Counted from the stretch's first letter, positions 1 through 7,171 are shown. The stretch is 8,864 nt of DNA from DATJBC01 sp035515515 (GCA_035515515.1 DATJBC010000118.1:1-8864); one strand, 5' to 3'. Made by a program: numbers and translations. The notes: generated by a model from the sequence alone, not told the origin.

Positions 1-1411
1 AGGCGAGCGCCAGCACGACCTCCTCGGCCACGCGCTTGGACGCGCCCATGACGCTCGAGGGCTGGACGGCCTTGTCGGTGGAGATGAGGACGAAGCGCTG
101 GGCACCGGCGTCGGCGGCCGCCTGCACGACGTTCTGCGTGCCGAAGACGTTGGTGTTGGCCGCCTCCATGGGGTGCGACTCGAGCACCGGCACGTGCTTG
201 TGGGCGGCGGCGTGGAACACCACGTCGGGCCGGTGGCGCATGAAGGCCTCGTACACCGCGGCCCGGTCGGCCACGTCCACGAGCAACTGCTCGCACGACC
301 CGGGGAGGACGACGGCCACGTCGTGGAGGTGCGTCTCGTCGTGGTCGAGCAACAACAGCTGCGCCGGGTGGAACTCCGAGACCTGCCGGGCGATCTCGGA
401 CCCGATGGAGCCGCCCGCCCCGGTGATGAGCACGCGCTTGCCGGTGAGCGACCGCCGCACGGCGTTGAGGTCGGTGCTGACCGTCGTCCGGCCCAGGAGG
501 TCCTCGATGTGCAGCTCACGGGCCTGGCGGATCGACGCGTTGTGCTCCCTGCCCGAGGCCATGTCGCGCACCGAGGGCAGGATCTTCATGGGGACGCCGG
601 CGCTCTCGGCCGCCCGCAGGGCCCGCTCCACGACGTCGGGCTCCGGGTTGGGGATGGCCATGAGCACCTGCTGGATGGTGTAGCGGCTGGCGGCCGCGGG
701 GATGTCCTCGATGCTCCCCACCACCGGCACGCCGATGAGCGACAGCCCGTGGCGGGCGGTGTCGTCGTCGAAGACCGCCACCGGCACGTGCCCGGCCACC
801 GGCGTGCGCAGCATCTCGCGGATGGCCTCGGCGCCGGCGTCGCGGCTGCCGATGACCGCCACCCGCAGGCCCACCCGGTGCGTGCCCCGCTGCCAGGCGA
901 ACAGGCGTGACTGGAAGCGAAGCACGCCCATGGCCATCGTGAGGAACGAGCAGCCGATGAGGATCACCTCGAGGGGGACGCGCTCGAAGGGAGGGCTCTT
1001 CATCTTGGTGTGGTCCACGGCCACCACCAGCTCCCAGACGAGCTTGAAGCCGGCCAGCACCACGAGCGACGCCAGCGCCGACAGGAGCACCTGGCGGGCC
1101 TCCTGCACCCCGGCGTAGCGCCAGATCCGTCCGTAGAGGCCGAACACCCAGTTGGCGGTGAGGTGGACGACCAGGGCGATGGCCACGAACACCACGAAGT
1201 GGCGCCAGTAGATGGCGGGGGGGCGGTCCCGGAAGTAGGTGACCTCGGCGATCCCGTAGGCGGCCAGCACGGCCACGGCGTCGAGCACCATGAACAGCAG
1301 GCGGGCCCGGACGTGGGAGGCCCGTGAGGCGAGGCGGTCCCCGCGCAGGCTCGGGTGCAGACCTCGGCGGACGCCCGGCTCGTGCCCCCCCCGCCGAACC
1401 GCCATGGCCAT
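1..1411 (-). CDS. Membrane-anchored nucleotide-sugar 4,6-dehydratase (FlaA1/PglF/CapD-type), 3' end cut by window edge
   Basis: The minus-strand frame is open from the left edge to ATG 1411-1409, giving 470 residues; the family usually has about 600-650, so the C-terminus lies outside. Seen: an N-terminal hydrophobic region (about residues 33-160) with several membrane segments, a first Rossmann-like domain starting near the stretch VAVIGSRDAG, then a second nucleotide-binding domain with TGAGGSIG at residues 330-337. The active-site region reads STDKA (T445, D446, K447) followed by M455xxxK459. In this family Met replaces the usual SDR Tyr, as in Campylobacter PglF, so the catalytic set looks intact. 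Known role of the family: NAD-dependent conversion of UDP-GlcNAc to the 4-keto-6-deoxy sugar at the inner membrane, feeding diamino or deoxy-amino sugars into glycans. Start: a G-run (1422-1427 on the plus-strand coordinates) lies about 10 nt upstream of ATG 1411; ATG 1405 is an in-frame alternative. The exact sugar cannot be told from sequence alone. It is transcribed divergently from the chain-length gene. Confidence 0.93.
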   Translation of the reverse strand, partial: MAMAVRRGGHEPGVRRGLHPSLRGDRLASRASHVRARLLFMVLDAVAVLAAYGIAEVTYFRDRPPAIYWRHFVVFVAIALVVHLTANWVFGLYGRIWRYAGVQEARQVLLSALASLVVLAGFKLVWELVVAVDHTKMKSPPFERVPLEVILIGCSFLTMAMGVLRFQSRLFAWQRGTHRVGLRVAVIGSRDAGAEAIREMLRTPVAGHVPVAVFDDDTARHGLSLIGVPVVGSIEDIPAAASRYTIQQVLMAIPNPEPDVVERALRAAESAGVPMKILPSVRDMASGREHNASIRQARELHIEDLLGRTTVSTDLNAVRRSLTGKRVLITGAGGSIGSEIARQVSEFHPAQLLLLDHDETHLHDVAVVLPGSCEQLLVDVADRAAVYEAFMRHRPDVVFHAAAHKHVPVLESHPMEAANTNVFGTQNVVQAAADAGAQRFVLISTDKAVQPSSVMGASKRVAEEVVLALA

Positions 1412-1507
1412 CTGCGATCTGCCCCCCTGGCTCAGGCCTGCATGCCGCGCACGATCATGCCTCGCCGACCCCCCGGAGCACGTTAAGAGACGCCCGTGAC
1501 CCTCGGC

Positions 1508-1525
1508 ATCGTCAGTATTGACGAT
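1508..1525. promoter_or_regulatory. Perfect inverted repeat, candidate operator
   Basis: ATCGTCA-GTAT-TGACGAT: 7-bp perfectly complementary arms around a 4-nt spacer, in otherwise GC-dominated intergenic DNA. The size and symmetry fit a dimeric regulator site. It lies about 150 bp upstream of the plus-strand start and about 100 bp upstream of the minus-strand start, so it could control both. The TTGACG inside it (1519-1524) resembles a -35 element but has no -10 hexamer at 16-18 bp. The operator role is inferred. Confidence 0.4.
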
Positions 1526-1658
1526 TCCCCCCCGGGGGCAATTGGGGGATCTTACGCCAAGGGGCCGTCCTGGGTCTTTTCGGGTTTCCCGGGGCGCGAA
1601 GAGGCTGACTCGCGGTAGTGTAGGCACGCCGACCACGAGGCCAGGAACACGGTCGGCC

Positions 1659-1666
1659 GGGGAAAG
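1659..1666 (+). promoter_or_regulatory. Purine-rich ribosome binding site that decides the start of the chain-length gene
   Basis: GGGGAAAG directly abuts ATG 1667, too close to serve it, but lies 9 nt before the in-frame ATG 1676. This favours 1676 as the true start, giving the N-terminus MDFRGAVLRGW, which resembles usual chain-length determinant starts. The match to the anti-Shine-Dalgarno sequence is only partial. Confidence 0.4.
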
Positions 1667-1675
1667 ATGGCTGCG

Positions 1676-3730
1676 ATGGACTTCAGGGGGGCAGTGCTGC
1701 GCGGCTGGCGCCTCCTCGTCCTGCTGGGCGTCGTCGGCGCCGTCGTCGGGTACCTTACCGCCCCCTCCCCTCCGCCACCGGGGACGGCCTCGAGGCCCAC
1801 GGGGTGGGTAGCCACCACGATCATCGGGCCGGGCGGCAAGGGGACCATCACGCTCGGCCAGCTGTATCTCGACATCCGCAACCGCCAGGTCGTGGCGGAC
1901 GCGGCGGCCCAGGCCCACGTGGGTGTGGCGGCCACCACCCTGCTCAGCAACGCGATCGTGTCGGTCGTCCCCGGACGTCAGGCCGCGGGCCTCCCCAAGC
2001 GGGGGTTCCACAACATCAAGATCCACGGCCTGGGCATCACCGTGCACCTCTACAGCGCCAAGTCGGTGGTGGCGGTGGCCAACGCCCTCGCCAGCTCGGT
2101 GCACAGCTACCTCGCCAAACAGGGGGTCGCCGTCTACAACACCGAGATGAAGGGGTTCAACACCCAGGTCCAGAACCTCACGTCCCAGCTCTACTCGGTC
2201 AACGACGAGCTGAGTTCCTCCCCGAACTCGCCCGTGCTCAACACGCAGTTCCGCGCCGTGCAACAGCAGCTCGGCACGGCCATCCACCAGCGTGAGGCGC
2301 TGTTGGCCCAGGGCCCCAAGGTCCCGGGCTTCAGGGTCCTGCGCGACGCCGTCGCCGTCCCCGTCTTGGTCAGGCACAACTTCGTCGTGACGGTCACCGG
2401 CAAGAAGTCCACCCGGATCCTGGGCGGGCTCGCCGTCGGCCTGGCGCTCGCCGTCGGCATCGCCCTCCTCGTCGAGGTGCTCGACAAGACGCTGCGCACC
2501 GTGCGTGCCACCGAGGAGGCCTTCGACCTGCCCGTGGTGGCCACGGTCCCGGCACGGGGGCTGGCCCGGGTGACGCTGCAGCGCCCGCCGCCCGAGCCGC
2601 GTCTCGACGTCGTCCTCGACCCGGCGGGGCCCGTCGCCGAGGCCTACCGGCGCTTGCATACCGCCGTCCTGCTCGAGCCCTTGGCCTCCGAGCTCATGAT
2701 CAACGGGTACGCCGCCGCCAACGGCAACGGGAACGGCAACGGAAACGGGTACCGCAACGGGAATGGGAACGGCAACGGGTACCGCAACACGTACGCCAAC
2801 GGCGGGAACGGCTACTCCAACGGGGGCAACGGCCACGGCAACGGTCACGGCAACGGGGGGAACGGCGGCAACGGCCACTCCAACGGGGGCAACGGTCACG
2901 GCAACGGTCACGGCAACGGCCACGGCAACGGTCACGGCAACGGTGGGAACGGCGGCAACGGCGGCCACCTGCCGGCCGAGGCACCCCCGCCGCCCTACGC
3001 ATCCGAGGGCGGGAACGGCTACGGCAACGGCTACGGCAACGGCTACGGGAACGGCTACGGGAACGGCTACGGCAACGGCGGCGGCCGCAAGCGGCGTCAG
3101 GTCGTGCTCGTGGTGTCGCCGGGCGACGAGGCGACGCGCTCTGCCGTGGTCGCCAACCTGGCCGCCGTCTACGCCGAGGCCGGCGCCCGGGCGCTGGTGG
3201 TGAGCCTGGGGAACCTCGAGTGGCGGCGCAACGGTCACGCCGCCGCCGAGCGGGAGGGGCCCATCGAGGCCGAAGAGCTGGTGCCACTGTCGACGCCGTC
3301 GGCCGTGGAGGGCGTGGCCCGGCTGCAGTTCGACCAGCTCCTCGAGTCCCGGGGCCAGGTGGTCACCCAGGGGCCGACCATCGTGACGGCCAGCCGCGAC
3401 ATCGCCGACGCGGTGATCGTTGACGCGCCGTCGCTGCTCAGCGCGCACGACGCCGTTGCGTTGCTGCCGTCCGTCGACGTCGTGCTCCTCGTGGCGCAAT
3501 ACGCCCAGACGCGCTCCGACGACGCCCGGGAGGCGGGAGACCTCCTGCGCCGGTTCCGCGCCCCCGTGCTGGGCGTCGTGCTGACCAACGCCCCGGCGCG
3601 CGGGCGCAACGGGCACGGCGAAGGTGATGACGGGGAGCCCGGTGCGCCTGGCGGCGTCGTGGTGGGGGGCTACACGTCCACCCCGCCCTCGCAACCCGCC
3701 GCCGCGCCCACGGCCAAGCTCTGGCTCTAG
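1676..3730 (+). CDS. Wzz-type chain-length determinant fused to a degenerate BY-kinase-like domain, with a long Asn-Gly repeat linker
   Basis: 684 residues from ATG 1676 (ATG 1667 is an in-frame alternative). Seen, numbered from 1676: first membrane helix about 13-28; extracytoplasmic part about 29-247; second helix about 248-266; then a cytoplasmic segment with AYRRLHTA (323-330), matching the AYRxLRTN motif that precedes BY-kinase domains. Residues 343-470 are an Asn-Gly repeat with Tyr, His and Ser. The ATPase-like fold follows: VVLVVSPG leads to T487-R488-S489 where Walker A has GKS, the Walker A' LLIDxD is replaced by LVVSLGNLE, but Walker B-like VIVDAP (580-585, D583) and the VVLLVAQ...VLGVVLTNAP end are kept. 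The C-terminal tail has a single Tyr (YTSTPP) where active BY-kinases have a Tyr cluster. Known role of the family: control of polysaccharide chain length with Wzy/Wzx. Inference: chain-length function is kept and ATP-dependent kinase activity is probably lost. It lies 35 nt upstream of the putative polymerase gene, so the two are likely co-transcribed. Confidence 0.88.
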   Translation: MDFRGAVLRGWRLLVLLGVVGAVVGYLTAPSPPPPGTASRPTGWVATTIIGPGGKGTITLGQLYLDIRNRQVVADAAAQAHVGVAATTLLSNAIVSVVPGRQAAGLPKRGFHNIKIHGLGITVHLYSAKSVVAVANALASSVHSYLAKQGVAVYNTEMKGFNTQVQNLTSQLYSVNDELSSSPNSPVLNTQFRAVQQQLGTAIHQREALLAQGPKVPGFRVLRDAVAVPVLVRHNFVVTVTGKKSTRILGGLAVGLALAVGIALLVEVLDKTLRTVRATEEAFDLPVVATVPARGLARVTLQRPPPEPRLDVVLDPAGPVAEAYRRLHTAVLLEPLASELMINGYAAANGNGNGNGNGYRNGNGNGNGYRNTYANGGNGYSNGGNGHGNGHGNGGNGGNGHSNGGNGHGNGHGNGHGNGHGNGGNGGNGGHLPAEAPPPPYASEGGNGYGNGYGNGYGNGYGNGYGNGGGRKRRQVVLVVSPGDEATRSAVVANLAAVYAEAGARALVVSLGNLEWRRNGHAAAEREGPIEAEELVPLSTPSAVEGVARLQFDQLLESRGQVVTQGPTIVTASRDIADAVIVDAPSLLSAHDAVALLPSVDVVLLVAQYAQTRSDDAREAGDLLRRFRAPVLGVVLTNAPARGRNGHGEGDDGEPGAPGGVVVGGYTSTPPSQPAAAPTAKLWL
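2702..3085 (+). repeat. Low-complexity Asn-Gly coding repeat within the chain-length gene
   Basis: Codons for alternating Asn-Gly run almost without break, interrupted only by HLPAEAPPPPYASEG (about 2967-3009). The first block (2702-2966) begins with plain NG and NGYRNG units, then shows a higher-order duplication: a SNGG...NGGNGG module occurs twice, once with two internal HG-NG units and once with four. Asn is encoded almost only by AAC, while Gly uses GGC, GGG, GGT and GGA. The tract keeps the reading frame throughout. It is probably flexible or disordered in the protein. Confidence 0.95.
3017..3076 (+). repeat. Five tandem 12-nt units encoding Gly-Tyr-Gly-Asn
   Basis: Unit GGC TAC GGS AAC (S is C or G) repeated five times with no other differences. 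It is the most homogeneous part of the Asn-Gly tract, which suggests recent expansion by slippage or recombination. Each unit supplies one Tyr to the linker. Confidence 0.95.
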
Positions 3731-3765
3731 GCCGGGCGACGGCTCCGGCTCGGGCTGGCGGCTAG

Positions 3766-5052
3766 ATGATCCGCTCCAACCCCCTCGTCGCCTTCCCCAT
3801 CGCGGTCCTCCTGGCATTCCTCAGCGCGCCCATCGCCCGGAGGGTGGCGACACGCGAGGGGGACCAGCGCCTGTACCACCTGATCATCGCGGCGGCCATC
3901 ACCCACCTGGTGTTCAGCTCGGTCCAGCTGTGGGTGGTCGACCACATCTACCACGGGATCACGGACTACAACCGCTACATCAACCAGGGCGCCAAGCTGG
4001 CCAAGCGCTTCGACCACTTCGACTTCTCCACGGCGCACATCCGCCCTCCGGTCACGATCCTGGGCCAGGGCTCGGTGAGCATCGCGGCCGGGGTCGTCAT
4101 GGCGATCATCGGCGTCAACAAGCTGGGACTGTTCTTCGTCTTCAGCTTCTTCGCCTTCCTCGCCACCCTCGCCTTCTTCCGCGCCTTCTGCGTGACGTTC
4201 CCCGAGGCGAACCACTACCGCTACGCGGTGATGGTCTTCTTCCTGCCGTCGCTGTTGTTCTGGACGGCGGGGATCAGCAAGGAGACCATGATGTACATGT
4301 CGATGGGCCTGGCCGCGTCCGGCGCGGCCCGGGTCCTGGCCCATCAACGCGGCGGTGCCATCCTGCTCGTGCTCGGCACCATCATCGGGATCTACGTCAG
4401 GCCCCAGGAGCTGCTGTTGTTGATGGGCGCGTTCGCCGTGGCGGGGATCTTCCGGCGCGCCAACCGCGCGCGCTCGTGGCGCGGGTTGCGCCGCATCGCC
4501 GTCATGGGGCTGCAGGCCGCCTTGGTCCTGGCGGCGGTGTCGCTCTCGCAACAGTTGGCCAAACACGGCGCGGCGGTGTTCGACCTCTCCACGGTGGCCA
4601 AGAACAACGCGGGGCAGCACAGCAGCGTGGTGTACCACCCCGGCCCGGCCGGGTACCCCAAGGACGTCTACACCGTGATGCTCGACCCCTTGCCGTTCAA
4701 CGCCCACGGCTCGACACAGAAGGTGGCGGCCTTCGAGAACACGGTCATCATCGTGCTGATCCTGATCTCGCTCCGGCGGATCCGGAGGATCCCCCGTGCC
4801 GCCCTGACCCGGCCGTACGTGCTCATGTGCCTGCTGTACTCCATCGCCTTCCCCTATGCCTTCGCGGCCCTCAACAACCTGGGCCTCATCGACCGCGAGC
4901 GGGTCCTGTTCCTGCCCTTCCTGCTCGTGCTCCTGGCGATCCCGGTGTCGCCGCGGGGCAGCCCGCCCCAGTTCCCGTGGGAGTACAGCGAGGGCCGGCG
5001 CAAGCGACGGACCCGCCGGGTCCGCTGGGGCATGCCGGTTCCGGCGGGCTGA
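3766..5052 (+). CDS. Polytopic membrane protein, putative polysaccharide repeat-unit polymerase (Wzy-like)
   Basis: 428 residues with about 11-12 hydrophobic helices spread over almost the whole length and a basic cytoplasmic tail (EGRRKRRTRRVRW). Seen motifs: an early loop with YHGITDYNRYINQG; PSLLFWTAGISKE (W166 to E173), which I recognise from uncharacterised membrane proteins of actinobacterial and other EPS clusters; a long extracytoplasmic loop with YPKDVYTVMLDPLPFNAHG (motif end around 306-315); and NNLGLIDRERVLFLPF (N370 onward), with an Arg-rich signature near the last helix. These fit EpsG/O-antigen-polymerase-like proteins, but the assignment rests on topology, remembered motifs and context, since polymerases diverge strongly. 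Start: a TAG stop at 3763-3765 lies in frame immediately before ATG 3766, so no upstream start is possible. No good Shine-Dalgarno is visible, so expression may depend on the chain-length gene 35 nt upstream. Alternative: a membrane glycosyltransferase. Confidence 0.72.
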   Translation: MIRSNPLVAFPIAVLLAFLSAPIARRVATREGDQRLYHLIIAAAITHLVFSSVQLWVVDHIYHGITDYNRYINQGAKLAKRFDHFDFSTAHIRPPVTILGQGSVSIAAGVVMAIIGVNKLGLFFVFSFFAFLATLAFFRAFCVTFPEANHYRYAVMVFFLPSLLFWTAGISKETMMYMSMGLAASGAARVLAHQRGGAILLVLGTIIGIYVRPQELLLLMGAFAVAGIFRRANRARSWRGLRRIAVMGLQAALVLAAVSLSQQLAKHGAAVFDLSTVAKNNAGQHSSVVYHPGPAGYPKDVYTVMLDPLPFNAHGSTQKVAAFENTVIIVLILISLRRIRRIPRAALTRPYVLMCLLYSIAFPYAFAALNNLGLIDRERVLFLPFLLVLLAIPVSPRGSPPQFPWEYSEGRRKRRTRRVRWGMPVPAG

Positions 5053-5060
5053 GCCCGCCG
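5042..5060. terminator. Hairpin at the convergent junction, possible terminator
   Basis: CGGCGGGC-TGA-GCCCGCCG: a perfect 8-bp stem whose 3-nt loop is exactly the stop codon of the upstream membrane-protein gene. It lies between two converging genes (the minus-strand amidotransferase ends at 5093). No T-run follows on either strand, so it is not a canonical intrinsic terminator; U-tract-less hairpins are common in high-GC actinobacteria. A role as bidirectional terminator is inferred. Confidence 0.45.
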
Positions 5061-5092
5061 CCCACGGGCCGGCGCGCCCTGTCCAGAGGCGC

Positions 5093-7060
5093 TCAGGCGT
5101 CGCCGGCCAGCCAGGCCTGCAGCATGAGCACGTCCCACAGCTCGAACTGCCGGTCGCGCCGCCCCGAGGCGTGCTCGGCCCACATGCGGCGGACACCGGC
5201 GGGGTCGAGGATGCCGGCCTGGCGCAGCGCTCCCTCGGCCAGGAGGTCCTCGGCCCACGGTCGCAGCGGCCCCCGCAGCCAGTCGCCGAGGGGCACGCCG
5301 AAGCCGGCCTTGGGCCGCTCCACCAGGGCGGCGGGCACGTAGCGGTGCAGCAGGCGGCGAAGCAGCCACTTGCCGGTGCCGCCGTGGACCTTGAGCGGGC
5401 GGGGGAGGCGCCAGGCCAGCGCGGCCACCTCGGGGTCGAGGAACGGCACGCGCGCCTCGAGGCTGGCGGCCATGGTGGCCCGGTCGACCTTGGTCAGGAT
5501 GTCGTCGGGCAGGTACGTCACGGCGTCGAGGTACATCATGAGCTCCACGGGGTCCTCGAGACGGGGCCAGGCGCCCGGGTCGGTGAGCACCGTGGCGGGC
5601 TCGGCCGCCCCCGGTACCAAGGCGGCGGGGTCGGTGGTGTGCGACGACAGGGTGCGGTAGGTGTCGATGAGGTCGCGGGCGGGCAGCACCGAGGCGGCCT
5701 TGGCGACCTTGGTGGCCGGCATGCGCAGCGCCGCGGCGCGCGGCAGCACGCGTCCGGCGGCGGCGAAGGCCCGGTCCCACAGGCGCGGGGGCACGGCCGC
5801 CAGGGCCGCGCCGGCGGCGGCCCGCAGGGGGCGGGGGACGGGCGCGACGCGGCCCCAGAAGCGCTCCGCCCACACGTAGCGGTTGTAGCCGCCGAACAGC
5901 TCGTCGCCGCCGTCACCCGACAGGGCCACGGTCACGTGGCGCCGCGTGAGCCGGGCCAGCACGGCCGTGGGGATCTGGGAGGAGTCGGCGAAGGGCTCGT
6001 CGTAGATGGCCGGCAACGAGGGGATGAGCGCCAGCGTCTCGGCCGGCGTGACGTGCAGCTCGTGGTGGTCCGTCCCCAGGTGCGCGGCCACTGCCTTGGC
6101 GTAGGGCGCCTCGTCGTAGCCCGTGTCGTCGAAGGCGATGGTGAAGGTCTTCACCGCGGCGCGCTCCTGGGCCTGCATGAGCGCCACCACCAGCGACGAG
6201 TCGATGCCGCCCGACAGGAAGCCGGCGATGGGGACGTCGGCGTGCATCCGGGCGGCCACCGCGTCGCGCAAGACGGCGTCGAGGCGGTCCATGGCCTCCT
6301 CGGGCGACGCGGCGCTCCTGTCGGCCGCCCCCGCCGCCGCTACCTCGGCCATCGACCAGTAGCGCTCGATCGCCGGCGGGGTGCCCGGCGCGCCGTCCTC
6401 GCCGATGCTGGCGATGGACGCCGGGGGGAGCTTGGCCACGCCCCGGTAGATGGAGTACGGGGCGGGGACGCAGTTGTGTCGCAGGTACAGCGCCACCACG
6501 TCGCGGTCGACCTCGGCGCCGAAGGCGGGGTGGGCGCGCAGGGCCTTGAGCTCGGAGCCGAACAGGAGCACGCCGCCCGACCACCCGTAGTACAGGGGCT
6601 TCTCGCCGAAGCGGTCGCGGGCCAGCTGCAGGCGGCGCTGGGCGCCGTCCCACAGCGCCAGGGCGAACATGCCGTTGCAGCGCTGCAGGGCGGCGCGCAG
6701 CCCCCAGCGCTGCACGGCGTGCACGAGCACCTCGGTGTCCGACGACCCCAGGAAGCGATGGCCGGCCTGCTCTAGCTCGGCGCGCAGCGCCCGGTAGTTG
6801 TAGATCTCACCGTTGTAGGCGAGCACGTAGCGCCCGTCGGGAGACGTCATGGGCTGGTGCCCGTGCTCGGAGAGGTCGATGACCGCCAGGCGGCGCGATC
6901 CGAGGGCCACCCCGGCGCCGGCGTCGACGAAGAGCCCGGCGTCGTCGGGGCCGCGGTGCACCAGGGCGTCGCGCATGGCCGTCACCTGCCCGCGCAGCTC
7001 GTCCTGCGACGCCCGGGCCCCGGCCGGTCGCCGGTCCCAGCAACCCGCTATCCCGCACAT
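5093..7060 (-). CDS. asnB: Glutamine-hydrolysing amidotransferase / asparagine synthetase family (AsnB-type)
   Basis: 655 residues, full-length for the family. N-terminal class II glutaminase: the start MCGIAG places the nucleophile Cys2 directly after the initiator Met; RGPD is at 36-39, NGEIYN at 83-88 and SDTE at 107-110. C-terminal ATP-pyrophosphatase domain: PP-loop SGGIDSS at 283-289, IYDEPFADSSQIP at 352-364, SGDGGDELFGGY at 381-392, then YLPDDILTKVDRATMAASLEARVPFLD. All key motifs are intact, so an active enzyme is expected: glutamine-derived ammonia is transferred to an ATP-activated carboxylate. Known: close relatives in EPS and O-antigen loci are thought to amidate sugar acids or related groups, not aspartate. 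From the location inside this glycan locus I infer such a role, but true asparagine synthesis cannot be excluded. No strong Shine-Dalgarno precedes ATG 7060; the Cys2 requirement fixes the start. It faces the membrane-protein gene and diverges from the GT4 gene. Confidence 0.93.
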   Translation of the reverse strand: MCGIAGCWDRRPAGARASQDELRGQVTAMRDALVHRGPDDAGLFVDAGAGVALGSRRLAVIDLSEHGHQPMTSPDGRYVLAYNGEIYNYRALRAELEQAGHRFLGSSDTEVLVHAVQRWGLRAALQRCNGMFALALWDGAQRRLQLARDRFGEKPLYYGWSGGVLLFGSELKALRAHPAFGAEVDRDVVALYLRHNCVPAPYSIYRGVAKLPPASIASIGEDGAPGTPPAIERYWSMAEVAAAGAADRSAASPEEAMDRLDAVLRDAVAARMHADVPIAGFLSGGIDSSLVVALMQAQERAAVKTFTIAFDDTGYDEAPYAKAVAAHLGTDHHELHVTPAETLALIPSLPAIYDEPFADSSQIPTAVLARLTRRHVTVALSGDGGDELFGGYNRYVWAERFWGRVAPVPRPLRAAAGAALAAVPPRLWDRAFAAAGRVLPRAAALRMPATKVAKAASVLPARDLIDTYRTLSSHTTDPAALVPGAAEPATVLTDPGAWPRLEDPVELMMYLDAVTYLPDDILTKVDRATMAASLEARVPFLDPEVAALAWRLPRPLKVHGGTGKWLLRRLLHRYVPAALVERPKAGFGVPLGDWLRGPLRPWAEDLLAEGALRQAGILDPAGVRRMWAEHASGRRDRQFELWDVLMLQAWLAGDA

Positions 7061-7103
7061 GCGCCCGGGGCGCGCGTCACCGGTTCAGGCACCCCACGCC
7101 TTG

Positions 7104-7109
7104 TAGGAT
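7104..7109 (+). promoter_or_regulatory. Candidate -10 box for the GT4-deacetylase operon
   Basis: TAGGAT fits the actinobacterial TANNNT -10 consensus and sits in the 111-bp divergent gap between the amidotransferase and GT4 genes, in the only AT-richer stretch there. No clear -35 is seen 17-18 bp upstream. A transcript would begin near 7116, leaving the GTG 7133, ATG 7172 or later starts all possible. Confidence 0.35.
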
Positions 7110-7171
7110 AGGCAGGGATCCCGAGCACGACGGTGGGCCGGCGTCGATCGGGTGGAGCTGGCCGCCGGGCG

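Larger units (their letters stand above)
1412..1675. promoter_or_regulatory. Divergent intergenic region between dehydratase and chain-length gene
   Basis: About 260 bp with no convincing gene. It must hold the promoters for both divergent genes. It contains a perfect inverted repeat (1508-1525), a C7G5 run (1527-1538) and a TANNNT hexamer TAGTGT at 1616-1621 that could be a -10 box for the plus-strand gene, but no good -35 partner lies at the right distance. On the minus strand TAACGT (1485-1480) is an equally weak -10 candidate. Neither promoter can be assigned with confidence. Confidence 0.4.

Noticed and set aside
173..910. Plus-strand open frames over the first 1.5 kb
   Set aside because: They are shadows of the minus-strand dehydratase, whose motifs (TGAGGSIG, STDKA, MxxxK) are unmistakable.
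1385..1392. Run of eight C (G on the coding strand) near the start of the dehydratase, considered as a phase-variation switch
   Set aside because: Runs of six to seven occur elsewhere in the window (for example 1217-1223 and 1527-1533), the frame is open as read, and such tracts are expected at this GC content.
2821..2960. Repeat tract considered as a CRISPR array or regulatory DNA repeat
   Set aside because: Units are short, in frame and without unique spacers; the tract is coding.
2700..3287. Arg-rich minus-strand frame and a Thr/Ala-repeat plus-strand frame over the NG tract
   Set aside because: Both simply reflect the AACGGC repeat read in other frames; the chain-length frame continues correctly into conserved domains on both sides.
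3624..5342. 572-codon plus-strand frame and a 489-codon minus-strand frame (3727-5196) over the membrane-protein gene
   Set aside because: Both are Pro/Arg/Gly- or Asp/His-rich shadow translations; the 3766-5052 frame gives a clean multi-helix protein.
4856..6775. Very long plus-strand open frame (639 codons) opposite the amidotransferase gene
   Set aside because: Its product is a Gly/Arg/Val/His-rich stretch without any recognisable fold, and the minus strand encodes an intact AsnB protein. Long antisense frames are expected at this GC content.
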